Origin: Grimontia kaedaensis
Lineage (GTDB): Bacteria > Pseudomonadota > Gammaproteobacteria > Enterobacterales > Vibrionaceae
Length of the DNA: 64,000 bases
Direction of reading: 5' to 3'
NCBI RefSeq assembly: GCF_023746615.1
Contig: NZ_CP082275.1
Coordinates: 2,852,001 to 2,916,000 of the forward strand
Shown: positions 51,488-60,409 of the stretch, piece by piece
How positions within the stretch are numbered: position 1 is the stretch's first letter
Layout: each line of letters begins with the position of its first letter
Made by a program: the position numbers and the translations under genes
The notes under the pieces: generated by a model
What the model saw: the letters and a program-made list of their open reading frames with translations, nothing else
Told to the model about the DNA's origin: nothing
Databases searched by the model: none

Positions 51488-52141
51488 TTGCAGCAGAACC
51501 GCCTCATTATCAGACAACTCGGATTGCGTCCTTACGAACCAACGTGGAAAGACATGCATGCTTTCACTGACGAACGTAACGCCGATACAACTGACGAAAT
51601 CTGGCTGGTAGAGCACGAACCTGTGTTTACCCAAGGACAGGCGGGAAAAGCTGAACACTTGTTAGCAACGGGGGATATCCCGGTAGTTCAGAGTGATCGT
51701 GGTGGTCAGGTGACTTATCATGGCCTAGGCCAGCAGGTGGCTTACTTCCTGATCGATCTGAAACGCAAAAAGCTGGGTGTGCGAGAGCTGGTTACTTCGA
51801 TTGAGAACATTGTGATCGACACGCTCGCTCATTACGGTATTGAATCCCGTGCGCGTCCTGATGCGCCGGGCGTGTATGTGGGTAACGACAAAATTTGCTC
51901 GCTGGGTCTTCGTATCCGCCGAGGCTGCTCTTTCCATGGGCTGGCGCTTAACGTCAATATGGACTTGTCACCTTTCCTTCGTATCAACCCGTGCGGTTAT
52001 GAAGGCATGGCAATGACACAAACCGTCGATTTAGGGGGCCCGGCTTCACTGACCGAGCTATACCCTGTGTTAGTAGAGAAACTGACTTCGCATCTGGGCT
52101 ATGATCAGGTCGAGTCCCTAACAGAAAGCAATCAACTATGA
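51488..52141 (+). CDS. lipB: Octanoyl-[ACP]-protein N-octanoyltransferase
   Basis: 217 residues from TTG 51488 (MQQNRLIIRQLGL). A longer frame opens at GTG 51440, but that lies within the promoter. LIIRQLGLRPYEP matches the usual N-terminus, and I recall that E. coli lipB also starts with TTG. Motifs: DEIWLVEHEPVFTQGQAGK, SDRGGQVTYHGLGQQ, the acyl-binding lysine/cysteine region NDKICSLGLRIRRGCSFHGLALN and INPCGY (catalytic Cys). It moves octanoyl from ACP to lipoyl domains. It overlaps lipA (ATGA). Confidence 0.93.
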   Translation: MQQNRLIIRQLGLRPYEPTWKDMHAFTDERNADTTDEIWLVEHEPVFTQGQAGKAEHLLATGDIPVVQSDRGGQVTYHGLGQQVAYFLIDLKRKKLGVRELVTSIENIVIDTLAHYGIESRARPDAPGVYVGNDKICSLGLRIRRGCSFHGLALNVNMDLSPFLRINPCGYEGMAMTQTVDLGGPASLTELYPVLVEKLTSHLGYDQVESLTESNQL

Positions 52142-53103
52142 GCAAACCGATCCAGATGGAACGCGGTGTCAAGTACCGCGACGCAGACAAAATGGCGCTC
52201 ATCCCGGTCAAGAACATGCCGACCGAACAAAAAGAGATGCTGCGCAAACCTGAGTGGATGAAGATCAAGCTGCCTGCGGACAGCAAGCGTATCCAAGACA
52301 TTAAGTCTGCGCTTCGCAAGAACAATCTGCATTCGGTATGCGAAGAAGCCTCCTGCCCTAACCTGGCGGAATGTTTCAACCACGGCACCGCGACCTTCAT
52401 GATTCTGGGTGCCATTTGTACCCGTCGCTGTCCGTTCTGCGATGTGGCACACGGCCGTCCAAACCAGCCTGATGAAAATGAGCCAGCGAAACTGGCAAAA
52501 ACCATCAGCGACATGAAGCTGAAATACGTGGTTGTGACTTCAGTAGACCGCGATGATCTTCGTGATGGTGGTGCGAAACACTTTGCTGACTGTACCCGCG
52601 AAATCCGTGCGCTGAACCCAGAGATTCGTATCGAAACCCTGGTACCTGACTTCCGTGGACGCATGGACACTGCGCTGGAATTGCTGAAAGACAATCCACC
52701 AGATGTGTTTAACCACAATCTGGAAACCGCACCACGCCTTTACCGTAAAGCACGTCCGGGTGCGAACTACAAATGGTCTCTGGAACTGCTGAAGAAATTC
52801 GGCGAGATGCATCCAAACGTCCCAACCAAATCCGGTCTGATGATGGGTCTTGGCGAAACCAAAGAGGAGATCATCGAAGTGCTAAAAGATCTGCGTGCAC
52901 ACGGTGTGACCATGCTGACACTTGGCCAATATCTGGCACCAAGCCGTCACCACCTTCCGGTTGAGCGTTATGTGCCGCCTGAAGAGTTTGATGAGCTGAA
53001 AGAGATTGCGCTGGAGCTGGGCTTTACTCACGCAGCATGTGGTCCGTTCGTACGCTCTTCTTACCATGCTGACCTGCAAGCGCAGGGCGTGGAAATCAAG
53101 TAA
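52138..53103 (+). CDS. lipA: Lipoyl synthase (radical SAM)
   Basis: 321 residues. The auxiliary-cluster cysteines are in CEEASCPNLAEC and the radical-SAM CxxxCxxC is CTRRCPFC; a C-terminal serine (RSSYHAD) completes the auxiliary cluster. It inserts two sulfurs into protein-bound octanoyl groups. Its start overlaps the lipB stop. Confidence 0.97.
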   Translation: MSKPIQMERGVKYRDADKMALIPVKNMPTEQKEMLRKPEWMKIKLPADSKRIQDIKSALRKNNLHSVCEEASCPNLAECFNHGTATFMILGAICTRRCPFCDVAHGRPNQPDENEPAKLAKTISDMKLKYVVVTSVDRDDLRDGGAKHFADCTREIRALNPEIRIETLVPDFRGRMDTALELLKDNPPDVFNHNLETAPRLYRKARPGANYKWSLELLKKFGEMHPNVPTKSGLMMGLGETKEEIIEVLKDLRAHGVTMLTLGQYLAPSRHHLPVERYVPPEEFDELKEIALELGFTHAACGPFVRSSYHADLQAQGVEIK

Positions 53104-53126
53104 GCGCTCACGCAAATTTAAAGACG

Positions 53127-53156
53127 AAAACGCCGAGCATTGCTCGGCGTTTTTTG
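53127..53156 (+). terminator. lipBA terminator
   Basis: AAAACGCCGAGCA / TGCTCGGCGTTTT, about 13 bp with a minimal loop, then T-rich. Confidence 0.88.
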
Positions 53157-53160
53157 TTTC

Positions 53161-53369
53161 TGGTCGTTAAAGTCTGTTTCTGTTCTGTAGAGGGATAGTG
53201 TTGTGGTGCTTTAAATGGATTTGGGGCAAGAGTGAATTTGCACCTTAGCTCGAAGTAATCTAATTCTGATAACCTTAGATTGGGGAAAGTGAAGTAGATG
53301 GGCTTGTTGTTCGAGAGCATTGGCTGCTAACGCAGCCGATGAATTGCTATTGCCAACGGCTCATATTGG
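53161..53369. other. Non-coding stretch downstream of the toxin-like gene
   Basis: About 200 bp of AT-richer DNA with no credible frame. A short imperfect repeat GCCAA...TTGGC (about 53355-53373) could act as the 3' end of the toxin-like transcript. I looked for an attC-like site because integron cassettes often carry such genes, and found none that convinces. Confidence 0.4.
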
Positions 53370-53792
53370 CTATGTGTTTGACTCTAGATCGTTTTCCTGA
53401 AGTAACTCTTCAGAAGGTAAAGTCATTGGATTGTGATAATCCAACTCTAGGAGTTTGATATGAAAGTTCGAAAAACGCTGAAAATGAACAACCCAATCAG
53501 AAACTTTATACTTTCCGCTCCAAGAGTCCTCAAAGCAAGGATCGCCGATGTGAGCATGCCATAGCTGATACTTATTGGCTTTCTCGATTAATGCTTCTCG
53601 GTCTGGGTAATGTTCAGGAACTCGGTTTGAAGGAGATACTTTACCAACCCAGCCATGTAAGCCATTCTCTTCAACGTGGTCGATAAAATCATCAATTTTT
53701 TCTAGTGTGTTATCTGAGAAACGCTCAGAGTAATACTTTAAAAAAGTAGAACCAAAATCTACTGTACCTCTTTTCTTGTTGCTTTGGCCCAC
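53370..53792 (-). CDS. YafO-like putative toxin of a two-gene module
   Basis: 140 residues from GTG 53792. The C-terminal half (HAHIGD, then KVSDWVVHFQRFSNFHIKLLELD) follows the pattern of YafO-family mRNA interferases (HIHL...DEAHLVYCQGAF...LLIAIL), but overall similarity is low and I judged it by eye. It overlaps the upstream 55-codon gene by 34 nt, the usual overlap of antitoxin-toxin pairs. The island is AT-richer than the flanking lipBA and yjjI genes. A ribosome-dependent RNase is the leading guess; an unrelated protein remains possible. Confidence 0.6.
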   Translation of the reverse strand: MGQSNKKRGTVDFGSTFLKYYSERFSDNTLEKIDDFIDHVEENGLHGWVGKVSPSNRVPEHYPDREALIEKANKYQLWHAHIGDPCFEDSWSGKYKVSDWVVHFQRFSNFHIKLLELDYHNPMTLPSEELLQENDLESNT

Positions 53793-53926
53793 GCTCTACG
53801 CTGCTCCCTATCTAGTCCAGTTGGCACTCGGAAAGATTTTTCTTGAGCCAATACTACCAATTTATTGATTTTTTTACGATCAATAACTTGAGTAGTTTCT
53901 GCTACGTAGCTCGCTGTGGCTGCCAT
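53759..53926 (-). CDS. 55-residue putative antitoxin
   Basis: A 56-codon frame starting MAATASYVAETTQVIDRKK, with a basic C-terminal part (REQRRAWAKATRKEVQ). GAGAGG lies 8 nt before the ATG. It precedes and overlaps the YafO-like gene. It is short and highly charged as antitoxins are, but I recognise neither a Phd/YefM nor an AbrB or RHH fold. A 10-bp palindrome upstream could be its operator. Confidence 0.55.
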   Translation of the reverse strand: MAATASYVAETTQVIDRKKINKLVVLAQEKSFRVPTGLDREQRRAWAKATRKEVQ

Positions 53927-53969
53927 GACACTTGCCTCTCAACTAATAGGGTACTTAAAAGCCTATGAC

Positions 53970-53979
53970 GTAATATTAC
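53970..53979. promoter_or_regulatory. Palindrome upstream of the antitoxin-like gene
   Basis: GTAATATTAC, a perfect 10-bp palindrome 44 bp before the antitoxin-like ATG, in the right place for autoregulation. Short enough to be chance. Confidence 0.3.
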
Positions 53980-54367
53980 TCTACAACCTTGCACTAATCA
54001 ATTTCCGAGTATTTTTTGCGAACTTGGGTGCGCTATGTACACAGAATCGATGATCAACATAATTCGAGTGATACTGGAAATCCCAGCGTAACTCACGGTT
54101 CAAAATTAGGAAGTCCATCGAAGAATCTTGATCTGAGACTGATTGGCTTTTTATTTGCCAACATGAAATGGCGCATTTTCGAGTTATACAGAGTACAAAG
54201 TCGACGGCATCAATCTTTCTCCCTCCACCATTTCCCTTCAGTCCTTTGTAACACCGATTCCACACCACATGGATTTCCATTTTGGAAAAATATGCTTCTC
54301 GATTGTTCAATAGTGGAAAACCGGATTCGCGCTTAGAATAAACCCAAATTAAAGTAGGGTCTTTCCC
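53980..54367. other. Unassigned 388-bp interval before yjjI
   Basis: Frames of about 100 codons are open on both strands, but none has a ribosome-binding site or recognisable motif, so I call no gene. The yjjI promoter must lie here. The stretch may contain a decayed gene belonging to the small accessory island. Confidence 0.4.
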
Positions 54368-55909
54368 ATGAGCAAGCATCTGACTGAACTTCAAGAACGT
54401 TTCTACCAAATCATCAACAACCCAACCCTGTCGCCAAAGCAGAAAAATCAAGGGCTGGCGTTGGAAGCAGAAGCAAGCCTGCCTTACATGGATATCTCTG
54501 ACGATATCGAGCAGGCGATGAAAGACGGCGTTATCTGTGACATGTTTGAAGGTCACGCACCATTCAAACCACGCTACGTACTGCCAGACTACGCAAAATT
54601 CCTGTCTCAGGGTTCTGAGTACCTGGAGCTGTCTCCAGCAGAGAACCTGGATGATGCGCTGAACATGCTGAACATCATCTACCACCACGTACCATCAGTG
54701 ACCAATATTCCGGTTTACGTGGGTCAGTTGGATGACGTGCTGATGCCTTACGTGGGCGATCTGTCAGACGAAGAGATCTACCAAAAAATGAAGCGTTTCT
54801 GGATCATGCTGGACCGCACCCTGCCAGACGCATTCATGCACGCAAACATCGGCCCTGCAGACAACATTATCTGTCGCACTATCCTGCGCGTGGATGCTGA
54901 GCTGAAGCAAATCGCACCAAACCTGACGTTCATGTACGACCCTGCGGTGACTTCTGACGATCTGCTGAGTCAAGCGACCTCAAACATCGTTGAGTGCAGC
55001 AAGCCGCACATCGCGAACTATCCAATGCACGCTGCGGCATACGGTGACAAGCGTTTCGGTATCGTGAGCTGCTACAACTCGCTGCCACTGGCTGGCGGTT
55101 CTAACATCCTGGTACGTATGAACCTGAAGCACGCGGCTGAGAAAGCGGAAAGTGCTGAAGACTTCCTGAACGCAGTATTGCCAACCTATAGCAAGCTGAT
55201 GATCGAACTGATGGATATTCGCAGCAGCTTCCTGCACGAGTCTTCAAACTACTTTAAACACTTCCTGGCAACAGAAGGTCTGATTGAAGAAGGCCGTTTT
55301 GCCCCAATGTTCGGTATTTACGGCATGGCGGAAGCCGTCAACATCCTGATGGAAAAAGACGGACAGTCACTGAAGTACGGTCACGATATCGCGGCAAACG
55401 AACTGGGCCACGCTATCTCTGCAAAACTGGCTGAGATTGTTGAAGCAAGCCCTGTGAAGTATGGCCTGAACGGTAAAGCGGTACTGCACTCACAAGGTGG
55501 TATCAGCATCGATAAAGACGTAACCCCGGGTGTTCGTATTCCTTACGGTACTGAACCAGACCCAGTGACTTACGTGCACGCAACCGCTGGTCACCATAAA
55601 TACTACACCTCGGGTATCAGTGACATTCTGACCATCGACGAGACAGTAAAATCAAACCCAGAAGCCATGTTCAACCTGTGTAAGGGTGCAATCAACATGG
55701 GCTACCGCGAATTCACCGCGAACGTTGCATCAAACGATCTGGTACGCGTAACGGGTTACATGATCAAACTGTCTGACATCGCGAAATACGACGATGAAGG
55801 TTCGCGTAAGAACACCACGTGGCTAGGCGCAGAAGCGGCTTGCAACACAGGTATTCTTGACCGCGCACCTCGTGTGGTGAGCTTCGAGACCACGCCTGTT
55901 TACAAGTAA
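54368..55909 (+). CDS. yjjI: YjjI-family glycyl-radical enzyme
   Basis: 513 residues. The glycyl-radical motif RVTGY is near the C-terminus (radical Gly about 463), and the putative active-site cysteine is in GIVSCYNSLPLAGGSN. The YjjI family resembles pyruvate formate-lyase/NrdD-type enzymes but its substrate is unknown. The radical is installed by the YjjW activase encoded 29 nt downstream. Such enzymes are oxygen-sensitive and work anaerobically. AGGG lies 8 nt before the ATG. Strongly biased codon choice suggests good expression. Confidence 0.93.
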   Translation: MSKHLTELQERFYQIINNPTLSPKQKNQGLALEAEASLPYMDISDDIEQAMKDGVICDMFEGHAPFKPRYVLPDYAKFLSQGSEYLELSPAENLDDALNMLNIIYHHVPSVTNIPVYVGQLDDVLMPYVGDLSDEEIYQKMKRFWIMLDRTLPDAFMHANIGPADNIICRTILRVDAELKQIAPNLTFMYDPAVTSDDLLSQATSNIVECSKPHIANYPMHAAAYGDKRFGIVSCYNSLPLAGGSNILVRMNLKHAAEKAESAEDFLNAVLPTYSKLMIELMDIRSSFLHESSNYFKHFLATEGLIEEGRFAPMFGIYGMAEAVNILMEKDGQSLKYGHDIAANELGHAISAKLAEIVEASPVKYGLNGKAVLHSQGGISIDKDVTPGVRIPYGTEPDPVTYVHATAGHHKYYTSGISDILTIDETVKSNPEAMFNLCKGAINMGYREFTANVASNDLVRVTGYMIKLSDIAKYDDEGSRKNTTWLGAEAACNTGILDRAPRVVSFETTPVYK

Positions 55910-55938
55910 TCCTAGGTAGCTAGCGAACTCACCGGAGA

Positions 55939-56820
55939 ATGTCAGTGAAACCGAGTAAGACAAACGCATTGGTCAGCCGGATCCTGACATTCTCTTGCGT
56001 CGATGGACCGGGCAACCGCCTGGTCATTTTTTTGCAGGGCTGTAATTTCGACTGCATTACCTGCCACAACCCGCATACTATCAATCACTGCACCGATTGC
56101 GGCGATTGTGTCGCACCCTGCCCTGCTTCAGCCCTGTCATTCAGTGCTGAAGGCAAGGTGGTTTGGGATGATGAAAAGTGTACCCATTGCGATCTTTGCA
56201 TCGACGTGTGCCCTCATAAATCCAATCCAAAAATTGTCAGCTACAGCTTGGACGATATGCTGGCCTTGGTTCGCCAACACCACTTTTTCCTGAACGGCAT
56301 TACCGTGTCAGGCGGTGAAGCGACCCTGCAACTGCCGTTCATCATCGAGTTGTTCAAAGCCGTAAAAGCCGATCCTGCGTTGTCGCACCTGACATGTTTT
56401 ATCGACAGCAACGGTTCATTATCCCGTGCAGGATGGGAACGTGTTGCTCCTTACCTTGATGGCGCAATGATTGATTTAAAATCTTGGCAATCCGAGACGC
56501 ACCGCTGGCTCATTGGCCGCGATAAACACCGCGTGATTGATACTATCGACTTGCTGGCTGAAATGGGAAAACTGCACGAAGTGCGTTTGCTTCATATTCC
56601 GGGGAAAAGTGACTTGGATACGGAAGTGGATGCCGTCGGCGAATATCTCAATAAACTGCCAGAATCAGTTCAAATCCGCCTTAATGCGTTTCAGCACCAT
56701 GGCGTAATGGGTCAGGCATTAGAGTGGGAAAAATGCAGCGAAGCGGAAATGGAACGCTTCCACGATTTGCTGTTCGCCCGCATTCAGCGACCGATGCTGA
56801 AACCGACCATTTATACTTAA
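55939..56820 (+). CDS. yjjW: YjjW-family glycyl-radical enzyme activase
   Basis: 293 residues. Radical-SAM cysteines in CNFDCITC (35, 39, 42), then two inserted ferredoxin-like clusters, CTDCGDCVAPC (51-61) and CTHCDLCIDVC (81-91), and the GITVSGGEATLQ motif. It abstracts hydrogen from the YjjI glycine. ATG 55939 has GGAG only 2 nt upstream; the in-frame GTG at 55945 has the ideal 7-nt spacing and may be the real start. Its stop shares a TTAA with the stop of the convergent LysR gene. Confidence 0.92.
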   Translation: MSVKPSKTNALVSRILTFSCVDGPGNRLVIFLQGCNFDCITCHNPHTINHCTDCGDCVAPCPASALSFSAEGKVVWDDEKCTHCDLCIDVCPHKSNPKIVSYSLDDMLALVRQHHFFLNGITVSGGEATLQLPFIIELFKAVKADPALSHLTCFIDSNGSLSRAGWERVAPYLDGAMIDLKSWQSETHRWLIGRDKHRVIDTIDLLAEMGKLHEVRLLHIPGKSDLDTEVDAVGEYLNKLPESVQIRLNAFQHHGVMGQALEWEKCSEAEMERFHDLLFARIQRPMLKPTIYT

Positions 56821-57731
56821 CTCTCGGCAATAAGATGGCTGTGCAGCCAACGACACGCAGGGTTATTCAGGCTCACTGTATTCCAAACAAGACTGTATGC
56901 CACCTGCCCGTAATCAAACGGCAGAGGTTTCGCCACCAGCCCTTTTGCCTGCAAAGCGGTTTCCGCCCAACGTTTAGAGCAGGTAAACAAATAGTTTGAG
57001 TGGTGACAGGTGGATGCTGCCGACCCAAAGTCCGCCACGCGCATGGCTATCTGGCGCGCACCATGGTGCTGAGTCAGGGTTTGTTCGAAATACGGCTCTG
57101 ACAAATCTTTATCAATCACGTTGATATGGCGACAACTCAGGTAGCCATCAACGTCTAACTCCACACTTGCCAACGGATGGTTTGGGTTCATCAAACACAC
57201 CATTTCATCCTCCAGAATCGTCTGCCAGACTAGGCTCTTGCTGAGCGTCGGTGGCTGACTGACATCGTGAGGAAGTACGAGAAAATCCAGTTTCCCACTC
57301 AGCAGCGCTTCGAAACTGAATTGCTCCTTGGTGGAGATACTTAGCTGCGCGCTGGCACCCAGTTTTTGGGAAATATCACATAGCGTGGGCGCGAAAAGCT
57401 CAAACGTACTTTCCCGCATGGCGAGTGACAGACTGCCGCCAAACCTCTCCGGTGCGAATTCACCCTGCTCAAAGATACCGCTGATATTGGAAAGCACATT
57501 ATGGATAGCAGGACCAATGCTGAGCGCGTATTGCGTCGGCATCAGTTGGTTGCCGCGACGGAAAAAGAGTTCGTCATTCAGATCGGATTTGAGCTGCCCC
57601 AATGCCTTACTGACACTTGATGGCGTCACGCAAAGGATCTCTGCCGTTTGTGTCACGCTGTGCGTCATTAGAAGCACATGCATCACTGTGAGGTTTTTCA
57701 TGCTGATGCGGGAGAGCGTGGTGTAATCCAT
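56817..57731 (-). CDS. LysR-family transcriptional regulator
   Basis: 304 residues from ATG 57731 (MDYTTLSRISMKNLTVMHVLL). The winged HTH (SVTQTAEILCVTPSSVSKALGQLKSDL, shown in part) lies at about 25-50 and is followed by a periplasmic-binding-protein-like effector domain (about 95-300). It converges on yjjW with a 4-bp overlap. Regulation of yjjIW is possible but LysR targets are more often divergent; the effector is unknown. Confidence 0.88.
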   Translation of the reverse strand: MDYTTLSRISMKNLTVMHVLLMTHSVTQTAEILCVTPSSVSKALGQLKSDLNDELFFRRGNQLMPTQYALSIGPAIHNVLSNISGIFEQGEFAPERFGGSLSLAMRESTFELFAPTLCDISQKLGASAQLSISTKEQFSFEALLSGKLDFLVLPHDVSQPPTLSKSLVWQTILEDEMVCLMNPNHPLASVELDVDGYLSCRHINVIDKDLSEPYFEQTLTQHHGARQIAMRVADFGSAASTCHHSNYLFTCSKRWAETALQAKGLVAKPLPFDYGQVAYSLVWNTVSLNNPACRWLHSHLIAES

Positions 57732-57792
57732 GGCGGTCTTTTTCGATCGTAAAGGTTGGCGAGAGATTACCTTCAAAGAGATTGGCAGAAAA

Positions 57793-57819
57793 GAAAAAGG
57801 CACGCCTGAGCGTGCCTTT
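57793..57819 (-). terminator. proBA terminator
   Basis: On the minus strand AAAGGCACGC / GCGTGCCTTT, a 10-bp stem with TCAG loop, leading into TTTTT. Confidence 0.85.
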
Positions 57820-57841
57820 CAATATTCATTCGGTGCGCGGT

Positions 57842-59095
57842 TTAAGCGCGTGGCAGGTAGTCTGCTTTACCGACCCACTTGTAGGTGGTCAACTCTTCTA
57901 AGCCCATCGGGCCACGTGCGTGCAGTTTCTGAGTAGATACCGCAACCTCTGCACCCAGACCGAACTGTGCGCCGTCTGTGAAGCGCGTTGATGCATTCAC
58001 GTATACCGCCGCAGAACCTGCGCCATTGATAAAGGCTTCTGCTGCGGCCAGATCGTTAGTCAGGATCGCATCTGAGTGGCTCGCATTGTGGTCACGCATG
58101 TGTTTGAGCGCTGCGTGCACATCGGCGACCACAGCCACGCCCAGCGTGTAACTCAGCCATTCGGTGTCGAAATCACCTTCCGTTACCTCCTGCAGATCTG
58201 CAACGCCGCCCAGTAATGGCAGCGATGCTTTATCAGCAACGATTTTCAGCTTGTTGTCATTGAACAGTGGCGTCAGTTTTTGCAGCACGTCAGCAGCAAC
58301 CGCTTCGTGTACCAGTAAGGTATCCAGCGCATTACACGCAGAAGGACGTTGAACCTTGGAATTAATGATCACATCCAGCGAGCGCTCGAGATCCGCAGTT
58401 TTGTCTACGAACAGGTGACTGATGCCGAAGCCGCCAATGATCACAGGAATCGTGCTGTTTTCCTTACACATCTTATGAAGGCCAGCACCGCCTCTAGGGA
58501 TGATCATATCAACATACTCATCCAGGCGAAGCAGCTCACCCACAAGCTCGCGATCTGGCTTTTCAATGTACTGCACAGAAGAGGCTGGCAAATCGGCTTT
58601 TTCCAGCGCCGTCTGAATCACTTTCACCAGCTCAACGTTTGAGTGGAAGGTTTCACGACCACCACGCAAAATACTTGCATTACCGGTTTTCAGACACAAA
58701 GAAGCGATATCAATGGTCACGTTCGGGCGCGCTTCATAGATCACGCCAATCACGCCAATGGGTTCACGGCGACGGCTTAGTGTCATGCCGTTTTCCAGCA
58801 CTTTGCAGTCAATCTCGCTGCCGACGGGATCAGACAGCGAAATCACGTTGCGGACGTCAGCAGCAATACCCGCCAGACGCGCTTCGTTCAGCAAAAGACG
58901 ATCCAGCATTGCGTCGGGCAATCCCGCTTCGCGTCCCGCGTCGATGTCTTTTGCATTCGCAGCAAGGATAGTTGCTGCGTTCGCTTCCAATTCGTCAGCA
59001 ATGACTGCCAGCGCTTTGTTCTTTTGCGCTGTTGGTGCCGTTGCCAGTGCGTAAGCAGCGTCTTTCGCTGCACGTCCCATTTGTTGAAGACTCAT
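57842..59095 (-). CDS. proA: Gamma-glutamyl phosphate reductase
   Basis: 417 residues, the E. coli length. Aldehyde-dehydrogenase-like fold with the GVIGVIYEARPNVT block, PRGGAGLHK, and the catalytic Cys in QRPSACNALDTLL. It reduces gamma-glutamyl phosphate to the semialdehyde in proline synthesis. It lies 51 nt after proB. Confidence 0.97.
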   Translation of the reverse strand: MSLQQMGRAAKDAAYALATAPTAQKNKALAVIADELEANAATILAANAKDIDAGREAGLPDAMLDRLLLNEARLAGIAADVRNVISLSDPVGSEIDCKVLENGMTLSRRREPIGVIGVIYEARPNVTIDIASLCLKTGNASILRGGRETFHSNVELVKVIQTALEKADLPASSVQYIEKPDRELVGELLRLDEYVDMIIPRGGAGLHKMCKENSTIPVIIGGFGISHLFVDKTADLERSLDVIINSKVQRPSACNALDTLLVHEAVAADVLQKLTPLFNDNKLKIVADKASLPLLGGVADLQEVTEGDFDTEWLSYTLGVAVVADVHAALKHMRDHNASHSDAILTNDLAAAEAFINGAGSAAVYVNASTRFTDGAQFGLGAEVAVSTQKLHARGPMGLEELTTYKWVGKADYLPRA

Positions 59096-59146
59096 TTCAG
59101 CCTCTATTGCTCTTCCTGAATAACCGCGGCTTCTGCCACAGTTTGA

Positions 59147-60304
59147 TTAATCGATAACGACCAAGTCGTCGCAGTGTACCGCGACCGCGCCGTGAGCGTA
59201 TCCCAGAATATCTTGAATATCCTGACTATGTCGACCCGCGATCGCGCTGAGATCTTTGCTTGAGTAGCGACAAATACCGCGCGCCAACTGCTTACCTTTC
59301 TGGTTACAGATGCGTGCTACTGAGCCTCGGTCAAAATGACCTTCTACGCCAGTAATGCCTTTTGATAACAGGCTACTGTGACGCTCAACCACTGCTTTCG
59401 CGGCGCCGTCGTCAATAATGATGTTACCCGCAGGAGGAGGCCCAGCCAGAATCCAGCGTTTGCGGCTTTCCAAAGGTGATTCCAATGGAAGGAAGCGCGT
59501 ACCCGCTTCTTTGCCATCCACCAAATGTTGAATGACTTCCGGACGACTGCCTGCTGCGATCGTCACTTCAATACCGGCACGGCGAGCAACATCTGCTGCC
59601 TGCAGTTTGGTTGCCATACCACCTGTACCTAACCCACTGACACTGCCGCCAGCCAGCTTGTGCAGGGTTTCATCAATGGTATGCACTTCACGGATAAGCT
59701 CTGCATCAGGATTGCTGCGTGGATCAGCAGTGAATAGACCCGGTTGGTCAGTCAGCAACAAAAGCTTGTCTGCTTCAGCCAAAATCGCGACCAGCGCTGA
59801 CAGGTTATCATTGTCGCCGACTTTGATTTCTGCCGTCGCAACCGCATCGTTTTCATTCACCACAGGCACAATGTTGTTCGCGAGTAGCGCTTGCAACATG
59901 TCGCGTGCATTGAGGTAACGCTCGCGGTCATCCAAATCAGCACGGGTCAGCAGCATTTGACCAATGTTAATGCCATAAATGGCAAACATGCTTTCCCATT
60001 CCTGAATAAGGCGGCTTTGACCTACCGCAGCCAGCATTTGCTTGTTGGCAATGGTCGACGCAAGTTCGGGATAATTAAGGTGTTCACGACCCGCTGCAAT
60101 CGCACCAGAGGTGACAACAATGACTTTGTGTCCCTGACGGATAAGCATGGCGCATTGACGCACCAATTCAACCAGGTGTGCGCGGTCAATTTTCTTGGAG
60201 CCGCCGGTCAGTACACTGGTACCGAGTTTGACGACAATGGTCTGGCGATCAGAACTATCGCCAGCACCAGAATAGACAGATGAAACGTTTTCTTGGCCTG
60301 ACAT
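59147..60304 (-). CDS. proB: Glutamate 5-kinase
   Basis: 385 residues from ATG 60304. Kinase domain with TIVVKLGTSVLTGG, VTSGAIAAGRE, the proline-sensing region and NENDAVATAEIKVGDNDNLSA; a C-terminal PUA domain (about 290-375). It carries about 20 extra N-terminal residues (MSGQENVSSVYSGAGDSS) compared with E. coli. Upstream frame opens to a TTG at 60346, downstream of the predicted promoter. First enzyme of proline synthesis, usually feedback-inhibited by proline. Confidence 0.94.
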   Translation of the reverse strand: MSGQENVSSVYSGAGDSSDRQTIVVKLGTSVLTGGSKKIDRAHLVELVRQCAMLIRQGHKVIVVTSGAIAAGREHLNYPELASTIANKQMLAAVGQSRLIQEWESMFAIYGINIGQMLLTRADLDDRERYLNARDMLQALLANNIVPVVNENDAVATAEIKVGDNDNLSALVAILAEADKLLLLTDQPGLFTADPRSNPDAELIREVHTIDETLHKLAGGSVSGLGTGGMATKLQAADVARRAGIEVTIAAGSRPEVIQHLVDGKEAGTRFLPLESPLESRKRWILAGPPPAGNIIIDDGAAKAVVERHSSLLSKGITGVEGHFDRGSVARICNQKGKQLARGICRYSSKDLSAIAGRHSQDIQDILGYAHGAVAVHCDDLVVID

Positions 60305-60336
60305 GACATTGACAACATAAAAGCGATTAAGCCCTT

Positions 60337-60365
60337 CTTTTATCAATCCCAGACCAAGATAACAA
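60337..60365 (-). promoter_or_regulatory. Candidate proBA promoter
   Basis: On the minus strand TTGTTA (-35) and TAAAAG (-10) are separated by exactly 17 bp, about 33 bp before the proB ATG. Confidence 0.5.
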
Positions 60366-60409
60366 GTGATTAAAGCAACTCAATCACATAATTCATCAAA
60401 AGGAGAGGT

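Noticed and set aside
53330..53400. attC-like integron recombination site near the toxin-like gene
   Set aside because: A GCTAAC and a later GTTTGAC are present, but neither fits the core-site consensus and the arms do not pair as attC should.
53985..54000. FNR box upstream of yjjI
   Set aside because: TTGCACTAATCAA resembles the site but has the wrong half-site spacing and a mismatched left half.
54016..54336. 106-codon plus-strand frame upstream of yjjI
   Set aside because: No ribosome-binding site, no motif and a biased, uneven composition; it overlaps an equally open minus-strand frame.
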